From Nelumbo lutea (taxonomy: Eukaryota; Streptophyta; Magnoliopsida; Proteales; Nelumbonaceae), in assembly GCA_022828595.1 (NCBI GenBank), contig JAKGHH010000007.1, forward strand, positions 34,658,356-34,722,355: a stretch of 64,000 nt of DNA, in the 5' to 3' direction. Below, piece by piece: positions 12,017 to 23,800 of the stretch (positions within the stretch are counted from its first letter, which is position 1; every line of letters begins with the position of its first letter). The position numbers and the translations under genes were made by a program. The notes below the pieces were generated by a model that did not search any database, was not told the DNA's origin, and was given only the letters and a program-made list of their open reading frames with translations.

Positions 12017-12684
12017 TCTTTTCAACTTTTTGCAAATATTTGTCATTCAATTTGCATTATCTCATAAAAAAATAAATTTTAATCTCAAAATAGTATTGAA
12101 ACAATACAAATAAAAAATAAAAAATTAATAATTAAAAATTACTAATTAATAAATAAAACGAGTAAAACTAAAAAAAGTAATTAATGACTATACAAATATT
12201 AAAATAATTAATAATTAGTAATTAGTAGAAATAATTTATAATAATAATTATTATTTTTTTTTTATTATTATTACTCACTAAACCACCGCTACTAGTTGTA
12301 GTAGCGACGGTGGGAAGACAGGGGAGAGAGAGAGAGAACTGCCACTAGAGAGAGTTGTAGTGGCGGTGGTATGAAGACGAGAGAGAGGGAATGGGGTAGG
12401 AGTATTTTTTACTTTAAGCCATGTCTAAAATGCGTATCAACACGTTAAGTGACGGGCCTGAGTCTTAAAATTTCAAATCTGAAAAAAACTTTTTTGGTCA
12501 TATTTCAGATGCAACACCAAACAAAGGTGATGTCTAAAAAGCAACATTTTTCAGATTCAAATGTATGAAAAGTGCTATCAAACGCCACCTTAATTTCAGA
12601 CCTAGGGTCTAGGCCCAAACCCAAACTAAATCCTTATAAATGGTGCTAAGCGCAACTTGACCCATGATCATCCCTATTCAGATG
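12017..12684. other. AT-rich intergenic DNA
   Basis: 12060-12270 is extremely AT-rich, with runs of TAAT/ATTA. 12275-12420 carries GAGAGA runs and a short inverted motif containing GTAGTGGCGGTGG on the right and its loose complement on the left. No gene or bounded transposon was seen. Confidence 0.35.
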
Positions 12685-13145
12685 TAGGGGTGTAAACGGA
12701 TCAAATTCGAATCGGATAAGGCAATATATAAATTTGAATTCGATTAAAAATTATGTATTCAAATTCGATTTGATATCTGACAGATATTGAAAATTAATAT
12801 TCGAATTCGAATCCGATTAAATATTCAAATATTCGATTCGATTCAAATTCGACTATTAATTTTTTTAGGTAATTAATAAATATATAAAATAAATATTTTA
12901 TTTATATGAAGTGTATAAATATATAAAGTATTTATATAATTTAATTGTTATATATAAATTATACAAAACATATAAAAATTATATATATTATATATAAGAA
13001 TTAAATAATCGGTTAAATTCAAATATTTATCAAATCGAATCAGGTCATATCCAAAATTGAATCCAATTAACTATTCAATATGAATAAGACATCCGAATTC
13101 GACTGGATAGATATTAGAAGTATCCGAATACCATTGACACCCCTA
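12685..13145. mobile_element. hAT-like non-autonomous element with perfect 8-bp TSD
   Basis: The element starts TAGGGGTGTAAACGG and ends TTGACACCCCTA, so the termini are inverted copies of TAGGGGTGT. It is bounded by the direct repeat TTCAGATG (12677-12684 and 13146-13153), an 8-bp target duplication as expected for hAT elements. Inside are AT-rich sequence and repeated ATTCGAAT/GAATTCG motifs on both strands; no coding frame. Confidence 0.82.
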
Positions 13146-13153
13146 TTCAGATG

Positions 13154-14210
13154 TCTCCCTATCAAATGTTCCCCCTCTCACAATCTCTCTTGTCTAAGTA
13201 AGGTTTTGAAAGAATAATGGCATATCATAGCTATAATCTAAAGGAGGAGGTATATGATGCCACTCCAAGGGTTGCTATATGCTCTAACTAGTTAAATCGT
13301 TTAACCCAAAAGTGGTGAATCATCGCATGAATAGAAAATAAAGTCATCCTCCAATTTAGTTTTTAAAACATTGTGTTACATAGTAAATCATATAAAGTCA
13401 CATGGCAATTAGCTAGCACATTAAGTTTGTTGAACTTTTGCATTCCAATTGGACAATTTGATATATTGTTTACTAATTACTTCTAATTATTTGTAATGAA
13501 CAATTAATTAATGGTTCAGGTGTATTAATAATGCATTAATTATTTTACATGTTGATTTATAAGTATGAATATTTCATAGTTATGCATATTGCGTATATGT
13601 GTGTTGGGTAATTTCAAATGATGATGACAATAAGAATAAGAATAATAATTTTAGTGCTTTTATTAGAATTCATGTAGAAAAAATAAGTAATCAAAACATG
13701 GTGTATTGGTGGATTTATTTCCTTCGAACCTAAAGACCTAACTTCAAATCTTTTTGTTTGTAATTTATGTCAATATTTTCAACTTGCAATTTAACCAAGC
13801 ATACAAATTGATTGACCTATCCCCTAGACAAATTTAAGAGTATGTTTCAATTCCAGTTTCAATTGAAACCATTGATTTGGTGAACAAATAGATGAGTTTA
13901 CAAGTTGAACCATAGATCTCTTTGACTATGTCAATGGGATATGGATTGGTTCCTTAGCCTAGCCAAGTTCATGCAGTCAACTTGGCTAGGCTAGGGAGTG
14001 GTTCTTATTTTTCAAATATATTTTTGTTTAATATGATGGATATAAAATATTAAAGATATGTTCAAATTTTTGATAAATTTTATAATTCTTTTTTATAAAA
14101 TCACATCTTGATTGTGCAAACATGGCTAGGCTAGGGATTGATTTTTATAAATCACAGTTTGCCTAGGACTTAATTTTAATTTTAAACCAAGCAGAGATTT
14201 AGCCATTTCC
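13154..14210. other. Intergenic DNA with a duplicated block
   Basis: No gene seen. About 14022-14100 and 14272-14355 are diverged direct copies (a TTTAATATGATG start, then ATATTAAAGATAT, then GATAAATTTTATAATTCTTT), separated by about 250 bases. They resemble units of the array at 4300-5350. Confidence 0.4.
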
Positions 14211-14229
14211 AATAATAATAATAATAATA

Positions 14230-14270
<41 letters not shown>
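14209..14270. repeat. Palindromic (AAT)n/(ATT)n microsatellite
   Basis: A run of AAT triplets switches to ATT triplets, giving a perfect hairpin-forming triplet tract of about 60 bases. Confidence 0.85.
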
Positions 14271-14271
<1 letters not shown>

Positions 14272-14608
14272 CAAATGTATTTTTATTTAATATGATGAAT
14301 ATACGATATTAAAGATATATTCAAAATTTTGATAAATTTTATAATTCTTTCCATAAAATCACAACTTGACTCATTAGATTAGGAGGGAAATGTGATCCCA
14401 AATGGTTTTTTATCGGTGTTTTTTAATCACATGGTCAAGTTAATAGATCAAACTGGTCAGCCCTTTACCTTACTAGAATTATGTGTCCATTTACCACCAA
14501 ACCATTTGTGAAAAACCATAGAGCCAGGCACTATGTTATCGACCTAGCTAACTGAACCACCAACGAATGGTTTAATCTGACTAGTGGGTGCCATAAGTCA
14601 AACATTTA

Positions 14609-14830
14609 TCATCATCATTATCTCCATCATCATCATTTTAAGCCTTATCCCAATTATAGGGGTCCAACTATATGCACTATGTTTCATCATTTTCTTCTAT
14701 TTAGTGCTATATCTATTATTAAATTATGAGCAATTAAATCATTTCTTACTATTTTAACCCATATCCTTTTTTGTCAGCCCCTACCTAATTCCCTTAATTC
14801 ACATGTTCACTTTTTGCATTTATTTTTCAT
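14609..14830 (-). mobile_element. RTE LINE 3' tail
   Basis: CATCATCAT-rich sequence, followed by AAGCCTTATCCCAATTATAG, is the complement of the 3' end of plant RTE elements (the tail that ends in GATGAT repeats). It is therefore a minus-strand copy. Only the non-coding terminal part is recognisable. Confidence 0.5.
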
Positions 14831-14839
14831 TTCCATATA

Positions 14840-15240
14840 GACTATTCATGGGTTGGGTAGCATGACGGGCCAGCCCAATCTAAGTCGGGCTTGGATAGAA
14901 TTTCAAGCTCGTGCCTAAAAAATTGGATCCAACCATTGTTCGGGCTGGACTCGGGTTTTCTCAAAAAAGCTCGGTCCGAGCCTAAGCCCGAGCCTAACTT
15001 GATAATGTATTATATAATAATATATATAATTTTTTTTTTCATCTCTTTTTTCAAGTAATAGTGATATCTTTCATTATTTTTTCAGGTTTTGAGGTCTTTT
15101 AATATAAATAAAATAGTTTTTAATTGAATAAAAAAGGAAAAAAATCTTTTTTCCAAATTTTTGGCCGGGCCCAAGGTCGGTCCTGAGCATATTCTATTAA
15201 TGTAGAGGCAAAGCCCAGCCTGGCCCGTGAACAGGTATGT
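14840..15240. mobile_element. Foldback hAT-like element
   Basis: The left part contains TGACGGGCCAGCCC and CGGGCTGGACTCGGG; the right part contains GGCCGGGCCC and CCCAGCCTGGCCCGTGAAC. The GC-rich ends are mutually inverted around an AT-rich centre. Target duplication not resolved, no coding content. Confidence 0.45.
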
Positions 15241-15828
15241 TTCCATGAATAATGAAAAGTAATTCTTATATCTCACACTGTATTTTTATATATTTTTTAA
15301 TTTGTATTATAATATTTTAATTATTACATCATAGGTTAGCCCACTTTACTAGATAGTTTAATTGCAGAACCTACCATCTCCATACAATATTTATAGCCAT
15401 TTGAGTCTTATATTTACAATAATTGAAACATCTTATGATTTATTTATTTATTTGAATTTCCCTAATATATTAATGCATATTTTAATCATTTCATCATATC
15501 CATGTGTTTCCAAACATATCGTAAAATTGCCTTTTTTTTTTTTTTTTTGCGTTTTTTATACTCTTTGCGATACCATTACTTTGAACCTTGCTAGGAAACT
15601 GCCACTCTGAAATTTTAAATAGAGTGAAGGGAAGACAAACCCAGTAACCAACAGGTAATATGCGATGCCTCTTGACTTTGGATTCACAAAAAAATGGGGC
15701 TGCAGATGGTATCTGTTTATCCAAATTTAAATTCAAATTTGATCCGATTTTTTTCTATATAATTTTTTTTTGAAGCCTAACCCAGTAACCTTGCTAGGAA
15801 AGGCACATTCATTCAACTTTCAACAAGA
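15241..15828. other. Intergenic DNA, nothing recognised
   Basis: AT-rich, with a T run at 15531-15548. The motif AACCCAGTAACC occurs twice (about 15638 and 15779), next to ACCTTGCTAGGAAA-type sequence (15587, 15788). No frame of interest. Confidence 0.35.
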
Positions 15829-16500
15829 TTACATCACAAAATGAAGTATCGATCTTACAAATGAAGGAGATGATACCCATGTTTTGGAAACATGATACTG
15901 ATTAGCATAGGTAACAAGTTTGTGAGATAATCGATTACAACTTCGAGACGCAAAGAGCACTAAAGCTTGAGAGAAACAAGACAACAAAGATCTGCACTCC
16001 ATAATTATATGGTGTGATCTCCAGGGAGGGTTTATATGGGAATTTAGCAGATCCACAATAGTTTTGGCATCCCTCTCAATATGAAAAGCTTGTAACCACA
16101 AACTTTGAGCCATCAATAAACCTTCCATAATGGCAAGAGCTTCCGTTTCTTCGGCAGAAACGGATTGGACTGGATGAGCCCGACCAAATAGGAAGTGGCC
16201 AGTTGAATCACGGTAGCAACACCGATGGCTGCTGAAGAATGATGCCAAGCACCATCTGTATTAATCATAACAAACCCAACAGGAGGTTTATCCCTTTGTA
16301 GTGAAGAGACTGATGTTGGCTGAACCTGATTTTGTTTCTAAGAATTTTGTCTGCCTAGATGAATTAGCACTTCTAAACAATGGGTATAGAAATATGAACA
16401 CTGTTAAAGACCACCTTGTTGCGATGCTTCCATGTATACCACATAGCAGTCAATTCATGTCTCCAACCACTCTTTAAACCCCTGTGAGGTACAAGTTCAA
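15829..16500 (-). mobile_element. LINE RNase H-domain remnant
   Basis: Minus strand. An open stretch (16248-15829) contains SAEETEALAIMEGLLMAQSL, then HIERDAKTIVDLLN and a C-terminal block ending CNRLSHKLVTYA. These are the E, D and terminal helix blocks of the RVT_3 RNase H domain at the end of plant LINE polyproteins. Further upstream (about 16495-16380) MWYTWKHRNKVVF matches the W-x-x-W-x-x-R-N motif that precedes it. Frames are shifted between the two parts. Confidence 0.68.
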
Positions 16501-17734
16501 TTCAAATTATTTAATTTATTAATACTATCCAAGTTCAATTCAAATCTGACATAAATCTGGCAGATTAGATTCAACCCAATCCGTCAGCCCTAACAAAGAA
16601 TGGCAATTTCAACTTTCTAACGACCTTACTGAAAAAGACCAGGTTCCATTTTGCTTTGCCATGGTTTTGGGTAGAGGCCCTTTCATGTTTCCAAATGCGA
16701 TTACCATGCATTCATCGCCGTCCAAAAGTACCCTTTATACTTCTTCATACAAAATACAAAATTAACCAAATAGAGTAGTTGCCCATGTCCTACCAAGGGC
16801 AAAAATGATATTTTAATTTTAATTTTTTTAATTAAATTTATTCAAATAAACATTAGGATCAAAACTGTTGAACATAAATCCATTGTAAAGTATAAGGAGT
16901 GTTTTAGTAAAATAAAAACTATATATGTTTTTATAAATCCATAAAACTATAGGGCTGCTTTAGTAAATGATGAAATACACTAAGCCCATGTTTTAGAAGT
17001 GCTTATTCATATAAGCACTTATTTTGGATTGAGACCACTCCAATCAGCACTTCTTTGCATTTGGAAAATAAGCCGAAATGAATATTTATTCCTGAAAATA
17101 AGCACTTAATCAAGAAGCCCAATTTTTTAGCTTATTTTTAATCACTTATTCCTTTCTGGCCCATCTTGGCCACATCATTTTGAAAATGCCTATACTATCC
17201 CTATTTGAACTAAACAGTAACTTTTTCACTAATAAACACCCATGAGGCCATGACCATGAGCGCTTATCAGGATAAGCACTTATCTAAGACTCGTAGCAAA
17301 ATAAATAAACACTAACAAACTAAAGAATAAATCATACAATTCGGTTCAGCCACTTCAGCTGTTGTCCAATATCAACTTGTACATGTCTGATCTAACTAAA
17401 TATAAGAAAAACATCACCAAAATTTGTTTTGCTTATCAATTCTCTCAACTGCACAGGGTAGATGGAGCCGGGCATCCACCCTACGTAAACATTGATCTGA
17501 ATTTATTCCAACAATTCAACCAAAAAATGGTGTACGTACCACGTATACAAAGTAAACCTCCTCTCCCTACATAAATAGTTGAAATTGCATATCATAGCAA
17601 AAAATAAAAGTTGAAATGGGGTACTCATTATTTTCACCTTGGTGTATGTGCCAGATGGATACAGAAAAACCTGATTATGGTCATCCATCATTTACAGTTG
17701 AAATGCTCCAGACAAATAAGAGAAAGAAGACAGA
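16501..17734. other. CYC1 3' flank, with a possible foldback element
   Basis: About 17010-17280 begins with GTGCTTATTCATATAAGCACTTAT and ends with GCGCTTATC..ATAAGCACTTATC, giving an imperfect inverted structure that may be a MITE. The 3' UTR of CYC1 probably falls in about 17734-17450 on the minus strand. Nothing else was recognised. Confidence 0.4.
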
Positions 17735-17851
17735 TTAATTAACAACGTCAAGGACCAACTTCCGGGACTTAAAGACAGACCACCTCAAGCGCCGGTAATA
17801 AGCAGCTTGAAGAAGTGCAAGTGACAGAACGAATATCCATTTGAATCCCAT
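17735..17851 (-). CDS. CYC1: CYC1 exon 9 (membrane anchor and stop)
   Basis: Encodes [19 protein letters not shown], the tail anchor, then [19 protein letters not shown] and TAA (17737-17735). Confidence 0.95.
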   Translation of the reverse strand: MGFKWIFVLSLALLQAAYYRRLRWSVFKSRKLVLDVVN

Positions 17852-20800
17852 CTGCGTTTGGAAGCACTAAAATGAGAAGGCATTTACATTTAAGATGACA
17901 ACGTTTGGAAAAGTTAGACGTCCATTTACCAGTTTCCTCTCTTCCATTTCTGGTTCTGCTGCCCATGACAGAAATGTTACTACGTCTTTTCCCATCTGCA
18001 TAGAAGTTTGTGAACAAAAGAATCTGATCCTCCAAACTTTGAATGGGAAACTAATTCTGTAGTTGACAAGAAGCTCTTGCTACTCCAAAAATATTGTTCA
18101 CTAAATTATGAAAATTTACCTGAGATTCTGTTGCAGGGGTACCATCTTCATACTCAACAGCACCATCAATGAGCATTTTAGGCATAGCTATTGCTCCACC
18201 AGGAAAATAAGGGTTGTAGTGAAGCCCTTCTCGGATCTAAAATACAATCAGAAGTCAGCTTTAACTGCTTAAAAACACAAACCAGGGTAATACCCTCGTT
18301 GCATGGGAAACAAATTTATATCTTTAGCAAATGTGACATGCACTTGTAGCAAGAAAACGGTGCATATTTTTTGAGGATAATGCAAATAAACCCCATAATA
18401 AGCGAGGTTAAGCCAGAGGGGACTGGTTCAGTAAGCACCAAACGTTATCCAGGTGGCTTATCAAACAGCTGAAGCCCGAGAAACCCTGAGTCAAGCCCAA
18501 GTTTTGCTCAGTCGTTTAGCCTTTTTTAGGAGCAACTGTCGATTTTATTGATGCTGCTAAATAAAAGGAAACACAGAGAGCAATCTTACATCCCTTTGAG
18601 GTAGTTCACATCAAGCTACGTTGGCTTCCCCATGGAAAGCAATCCAGAGTATCCTCCTTCAGTTTCTCAACTTTGTCAGGTATGATGTGAATTCTGGTAC
18701 ATCTGTGTAATTTTGGGAAGACATTTGGCTGGGTAATGTTGCCCTAAAGGACCAATTTCCGTCTCTTTATTCCGTTTTCCTTTACAAGGAAAAGGTTATC
18801 TCTCTTTTTCTCCCATCTCCTTTTTCACCCCCCTCCTTAAGTTGGGACTTTGGCTTTCGGAGAGGCTTGAGGGATGATGAACTTAACAGTGTTTCAGATC
18901 TGTTGTCCCTTCTTGGACCCCCGTAGTTTTGATGTGAGGTTATGGTTCCCTCACCCAAAAGGTTACTTTACCTGTGCTTCTTTTTTCAAATCCCTTTCTT
19001 CCCAGGGACAGTGGGGTTTTCCAACCAAGGAGAGATTTGGTCTAGACTGGTTCCACCTAAAGTTATTATTTTCTGTTGGGAGGTGTTTTATAGAAAGATT
19101 AATACCCTGGACTGTTTGCAGAGGAAAAGGCCTTCTTTGTGTTTGTCCCTTAACTGGTGTTTACTTTGCAGGGCTAGTGGTGAGGACTGCTCTCACTTAC
19201 TTGTATCTTGTTCCTTTTCTAGTGCTATTGAGTAACACTTCTAATAGAAAGCAAATTTATAGGTAATTTAGGAACATGCAATACATTAGAAAGGGTAAGG
19301 CCGAATGGGAGAGATAATGATTCCTTGGCCGGCTATGGTGGAGAAAGAACCATCAGCTAGTTTCAACTTATCTCTCCTAGAGAGAAGGTTGTATGTCTGA
19401 AATAAATTTGACTTACCGATCATGTGGTTTGAGGCTTTGGAGTCAATTACCCAAGGAGAATCAGATGTATGATATGACACATGGAAGGCAGTGGTAGTGT
19501 TACTTGATGTAGACGCGAAAGAGGTAAGAGTAGGACCAGAATCCATCTAGCAAAGAGTCCTACCATATAGCTCCAAATGGTCACAAAAGGAGTTGATCTC
19601 TTCCTTAGGGTCGGAACTGGGACTCCTTTCCTGAGTTACCATGGGACTAGTCTCTTGAGATGCCATATTAGTTGAGTTATACTTTTTCTGATTCTGCTGA
19701 CTTGGTTTCTTACCCTGATCAGTTGTTGACTTCTTACCCAAATCCTGTGCCCATTTAGGTTTTCCATGGAGATCCCAACATGTATCTCTGGTGTGTCTTG
19801 CCTTATGGCAGTGAGTGCACCAAAGTTTACTCTTATCATCTGTTCTTTTCTAAGAGTCACCCTTCTTAAAACCACCTCCGACATTAATATCTAAACTTTC
19901 CCAGACAACCAGGGCAACTAGCTCCCCCTCTATACAATTCATCAAACTTCTTCTACTCTCTTCTAACTGAACTAAGGCATAAACCTCCTAAACTAATGAC
20001 AAGTCTTTACTTCCCAAGATCTGCACCCTAATAGACTCATATGAAGGATTCAGCCCCAAGAGAAAGGCAAATACCCGTTGCTGAGATACAAGTGACTAGT
20101 ATGACTTTGCATCTTCATTACATTTCCAATTTACATTCTGATAGTGATCAAGTTCTTTCCATATCGATGCCAGATTTAAATAGTACACCGAGAGACTCCT
20201 CTCCCCCTGCTTGCAAGTAGAGGATTTATCTTGCAGTTGGTATATCTTGGCATATTGTCTCTGCTCTTAATAGGCGGACTTTGCTTGTTCCCATATTTCA
20301 CAAGCAGTTTCATCCCACATAAATGTCTTTCTTACCTATGGCAGCATGGAAACCAAGAGCCATGACATCACCATACTATTTTCTTGGTTCCACCTATCAT
20401 ATTCAGCACTTTGGTTCCTTCACTTTCCCATTGATGTATCCTATTTTCCCCCGATGTAGAGTTTTATTCCCCTAAACCTTTCAAGGTAATTCAAACCGTA
20501 ATAACAGCCATGGGGAAACTCATATCCAACCCCCATTCACTCCATTTTGACTTCCTAAAACCCTTGAAGTAGCAGAATTCTCAGACGACATGGTCAACAC
20601 AGAATTTTTTATCTAAACTCTCAACTTAGGATCCCTCATTTAATCAGAATAGAAAACTCCACACACAACAAGTGACCAGTCCACACACTTCAGTTTTGGA
20701 CTTATCTGAGCACAAGAACAGCACCAATTTCCAGAAAAAAAAAATAATAATATGACAAAAACTGATTTTCAGACCTGTACGGAATAACAGTCTCAGCCTA

Positions 20801-23800
20801 CTAGTTTTCCAGAAGGTTTACAAGCATTAATCACTAAGAGAGATCCTTACACACATGAAATCAAGCCAATAAGCAGAGAAAAAAGGTCATCCGTGACCTA
20901 CAGCCACCTTTTCACAGGTATAGGATCACACAATCCAAAACAAAAAGAGGTATAAACCTCACAAGGGTCTGCCGACATTCAGTGGTTCAGATTCATTCGT
21001 TTTACTCTTGGTACACAACCAAGGAAAGAAAAAGAAAAAAAGAAAAAAATAGGGCTGCACCGATTGCAGATCTGATTCGATCAACCCAAATTTAATCCTC
21101 TATTCCACCCAGATTCGGCAACTTGGAGAAGAAACTTGATTGCCCAGATTCAATGGCCTTGCTCTGATACCATCTTGGCAATAAATCCGATTGAAAAAAT
21201 AAAGAAGAAGAGAAGAGAAGAGAAGAAAAGAGAAGAAGAGAAGAAGAAAGGAAGAAGGATTAGAGGGAACAGGTGCTGGCGGTGCCAGCTTCTGTTATAA
21301 TATATAGGGCGACAAAAAATAAGAAGGGAAAAGACCTTTGTGCCCCTGCTGTAAGTAAAGTACAATAACAGAAAAAATAAAACGCTTTAACCAGCCAAAC
21401 AGACCCTAACAAATTAAAATAAATTATTTCAACAATCACCTTATAACTGATTTATAAAATTTCTTTTCAGCCTAAGCAGTATTCTCCTAACACATGGAAC
21501 TCCAGATGCACCCCTCAATTTTATCCATCCTACTCTGATTCTATGGGAGACATCATTCTCCATCTCTCACTTGTTATGAATTATTGAATCGAGTCAAAGA
21601 TAGATGTCGCATCGAGATATCTCTTGGTCTCCAATCCTAGATGTATCCTACTTTTACCTCCTATTATTATTATTAAAACTACATTGCATATATTCTGTTG
21701 TAATCCTACCTATTGTAATTTGTAAAACCTCTTGTTTGACAAGTAAATCGAATTATGAAACTGTTTTAAAATAATTTGTTTCTAAGACATTTCTCCATAA
21801 ATCTAATTTTGAATATAATCTTTCTCTAGTTTCATCAATTAATACTACGCCATCAATAATAAAATATACCATAGTACCTCAATATGATTATTTTATCATT
21901 CTCTCCTGCAAATGCCCTTTGATATATGCAAAGAATATTTTCCAGCAACAAAAGGCAGAAATATGTTTTGCATTATCTAAACAATCTTATTTATCCCAAT
22001 TCTCCCTTTTTCTTTTTCTTTTTCTGTTTTTTTTAATAAATGGTGAAAAACAACATTTGTGAGGGTAATAGTACATAACTAACATTATAGCCTAAGAAAT
22101 CTGTATTTTGCAGAAGAAAGGAAGTTTGAAAATTCTATTTTCTTAACTCTAGATGTCAATTCAAGTAGATAGGTATCTGAGTAATCTAGATAAGGGATTA
22201 GGTAAATAGTGGATTACCGAAACACCAGCAGGAGGATCACGATAACCAGTTAGAAGAGCAAAAACATAGTTCTGACCATTGTGGCGAGCCTGAAAGGACA
22301 GAGTTGGATGTTGGCAAGAAACCAGGAAAGAAAATTAATCTGAAGAATTAAAAATTAAGAAGACTTCAGTACCTTGGTTATAAGGCTCAGATCTGGAGGA
22401 TATGCCCCTCCATTTGCAAACCTTGCAGCTTGTTCATTTGCATATGGCTGAGGAAAGCGATCACTTAGTTTACCAGGGCGAGTGAACATTTCACCCTCAT
22501 CATTAGGCCCATCAACTACCTCAATTTCTGCAGCCATAGCCTTTGTCTCCTCTTCAGTATATGCCACTCCAACAAGATCACGATAAGAAATTAGAGACAT
22601 TGAATGGCAAGATGCACAAACTTGTTGGTAAACCTGGTGGCCACGACGAATCCTGCCCAGATATGATTTGAATGCAGAACCAATAAGATATTAGCAAGAC
22701 CATGGAAACATACGCTAAGATAATATCATGAATCATGATCCCCTACCTGCAGGATCATGCTAAAAGATCTAATCTAGAAATACAACCAGGCAATGACACT
22801 ACAAAATAGGTTTTATTTTAGGAACTACTGCTTTTTTTTATAAATAACTTAACAAATTCAGAATATTCATCAAAAAAACTTAACAAATTCAGAAAAATAA
22901 CCATCCACCCACGATGCATGATCATATGAACTGAGAATGCCTTTGTGAGGCCAAGGGTAACTTGTACAGTCTAAGCCATGCTCAGCCTCATCAGCAGATG
23001 CTACTGTTGCAAAACTCAAAAGCCCAGAAACTCCAGCTCCAAGGAGTGCAATAGCTCTTAGGGACTTGACACCAGCAGATCCAGCTCCATCTTGACCCCT
23101 CTTCTGAACAAGGGAAGACAAAACTGGAGAAGCCTGCAAAATACAAGGCCAAATCTATTAGCGAATTGTGATGAAACATTTAGAACCAAAACAATAAGGT
23201 CCGATGGATTTTGTATGATAGAACCACATAATCTAGTTGAAACCTATGTTACCTAGTGTACAACACTTCAATTTTTAGTGTAAATTTGGCATCTGATACC
23301 ACGTCCTTTCCATATTGAGGTAACAAAGGTTGAAACTTAACAAGAGGTAAACCATGCTGACAAATCAAGAAAATAACAAAGAGAAAAATATGTTACTGTT
23401 TAAATGGGCTACAATGATAGCCCAAATATCCAAATCACTTTATCAAGCTTGATGGAAATAGTTACTTGGAATAGTCTCAATCTACCAGATATATACATGG
23501 ATGACAGAGCAAACTGAATTATCTCATTAGAAATGAGAAACAACTTAAATTGGAGGACTTGTTTTCTAAATAAGAAGTTAAGAATTTAATAGTGTAGCTG
23601 TGGCTAATCAATTTCATGCAAACACACATTGCCAAGAATTACATGTTTCTCTAACAGCTAAAGAAATACAGGATAGGGAGGTAGAACTCTGTTTTTTTCT
23701 TATAAGCTGCAACTTGGGTGTGCATGAGTTGAGTGTTTGTCAAAAACTTCAAGGGAACAGGGCCAGCATTTGTTAAACTTTGAAGGGGGTTGTGCCCACT

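Larger units (their letters stand above)
18237..22217 (-). other. CYC1: CYC1 intron 6 (3981 bp)
   Basis: GT-AG intron holding an opposite-sense LINE fragment (18570-19240) and a truncated copia element in the same sense as the gene (19286-21492). 21493-22217 is plain AT-rich intron sequence. Confidence 0.9.

Noticed and set aside
14209..14270. CRISPR-like or regulatory array
   Set aside because: It is a plain AAT/ATT microsatellite; no spacer-repeat structure anywhere in the window, and the DNA is plant nuclear.
22870..23139. Cytochrome c1 starting at the MQASPVL methionine (23139)
   Set aside because: The ATG and CAG lie in the intron acceptor (TTTTGCAG); starting there would omit the presequence, and the GapC-like exons fit in frame upstream.
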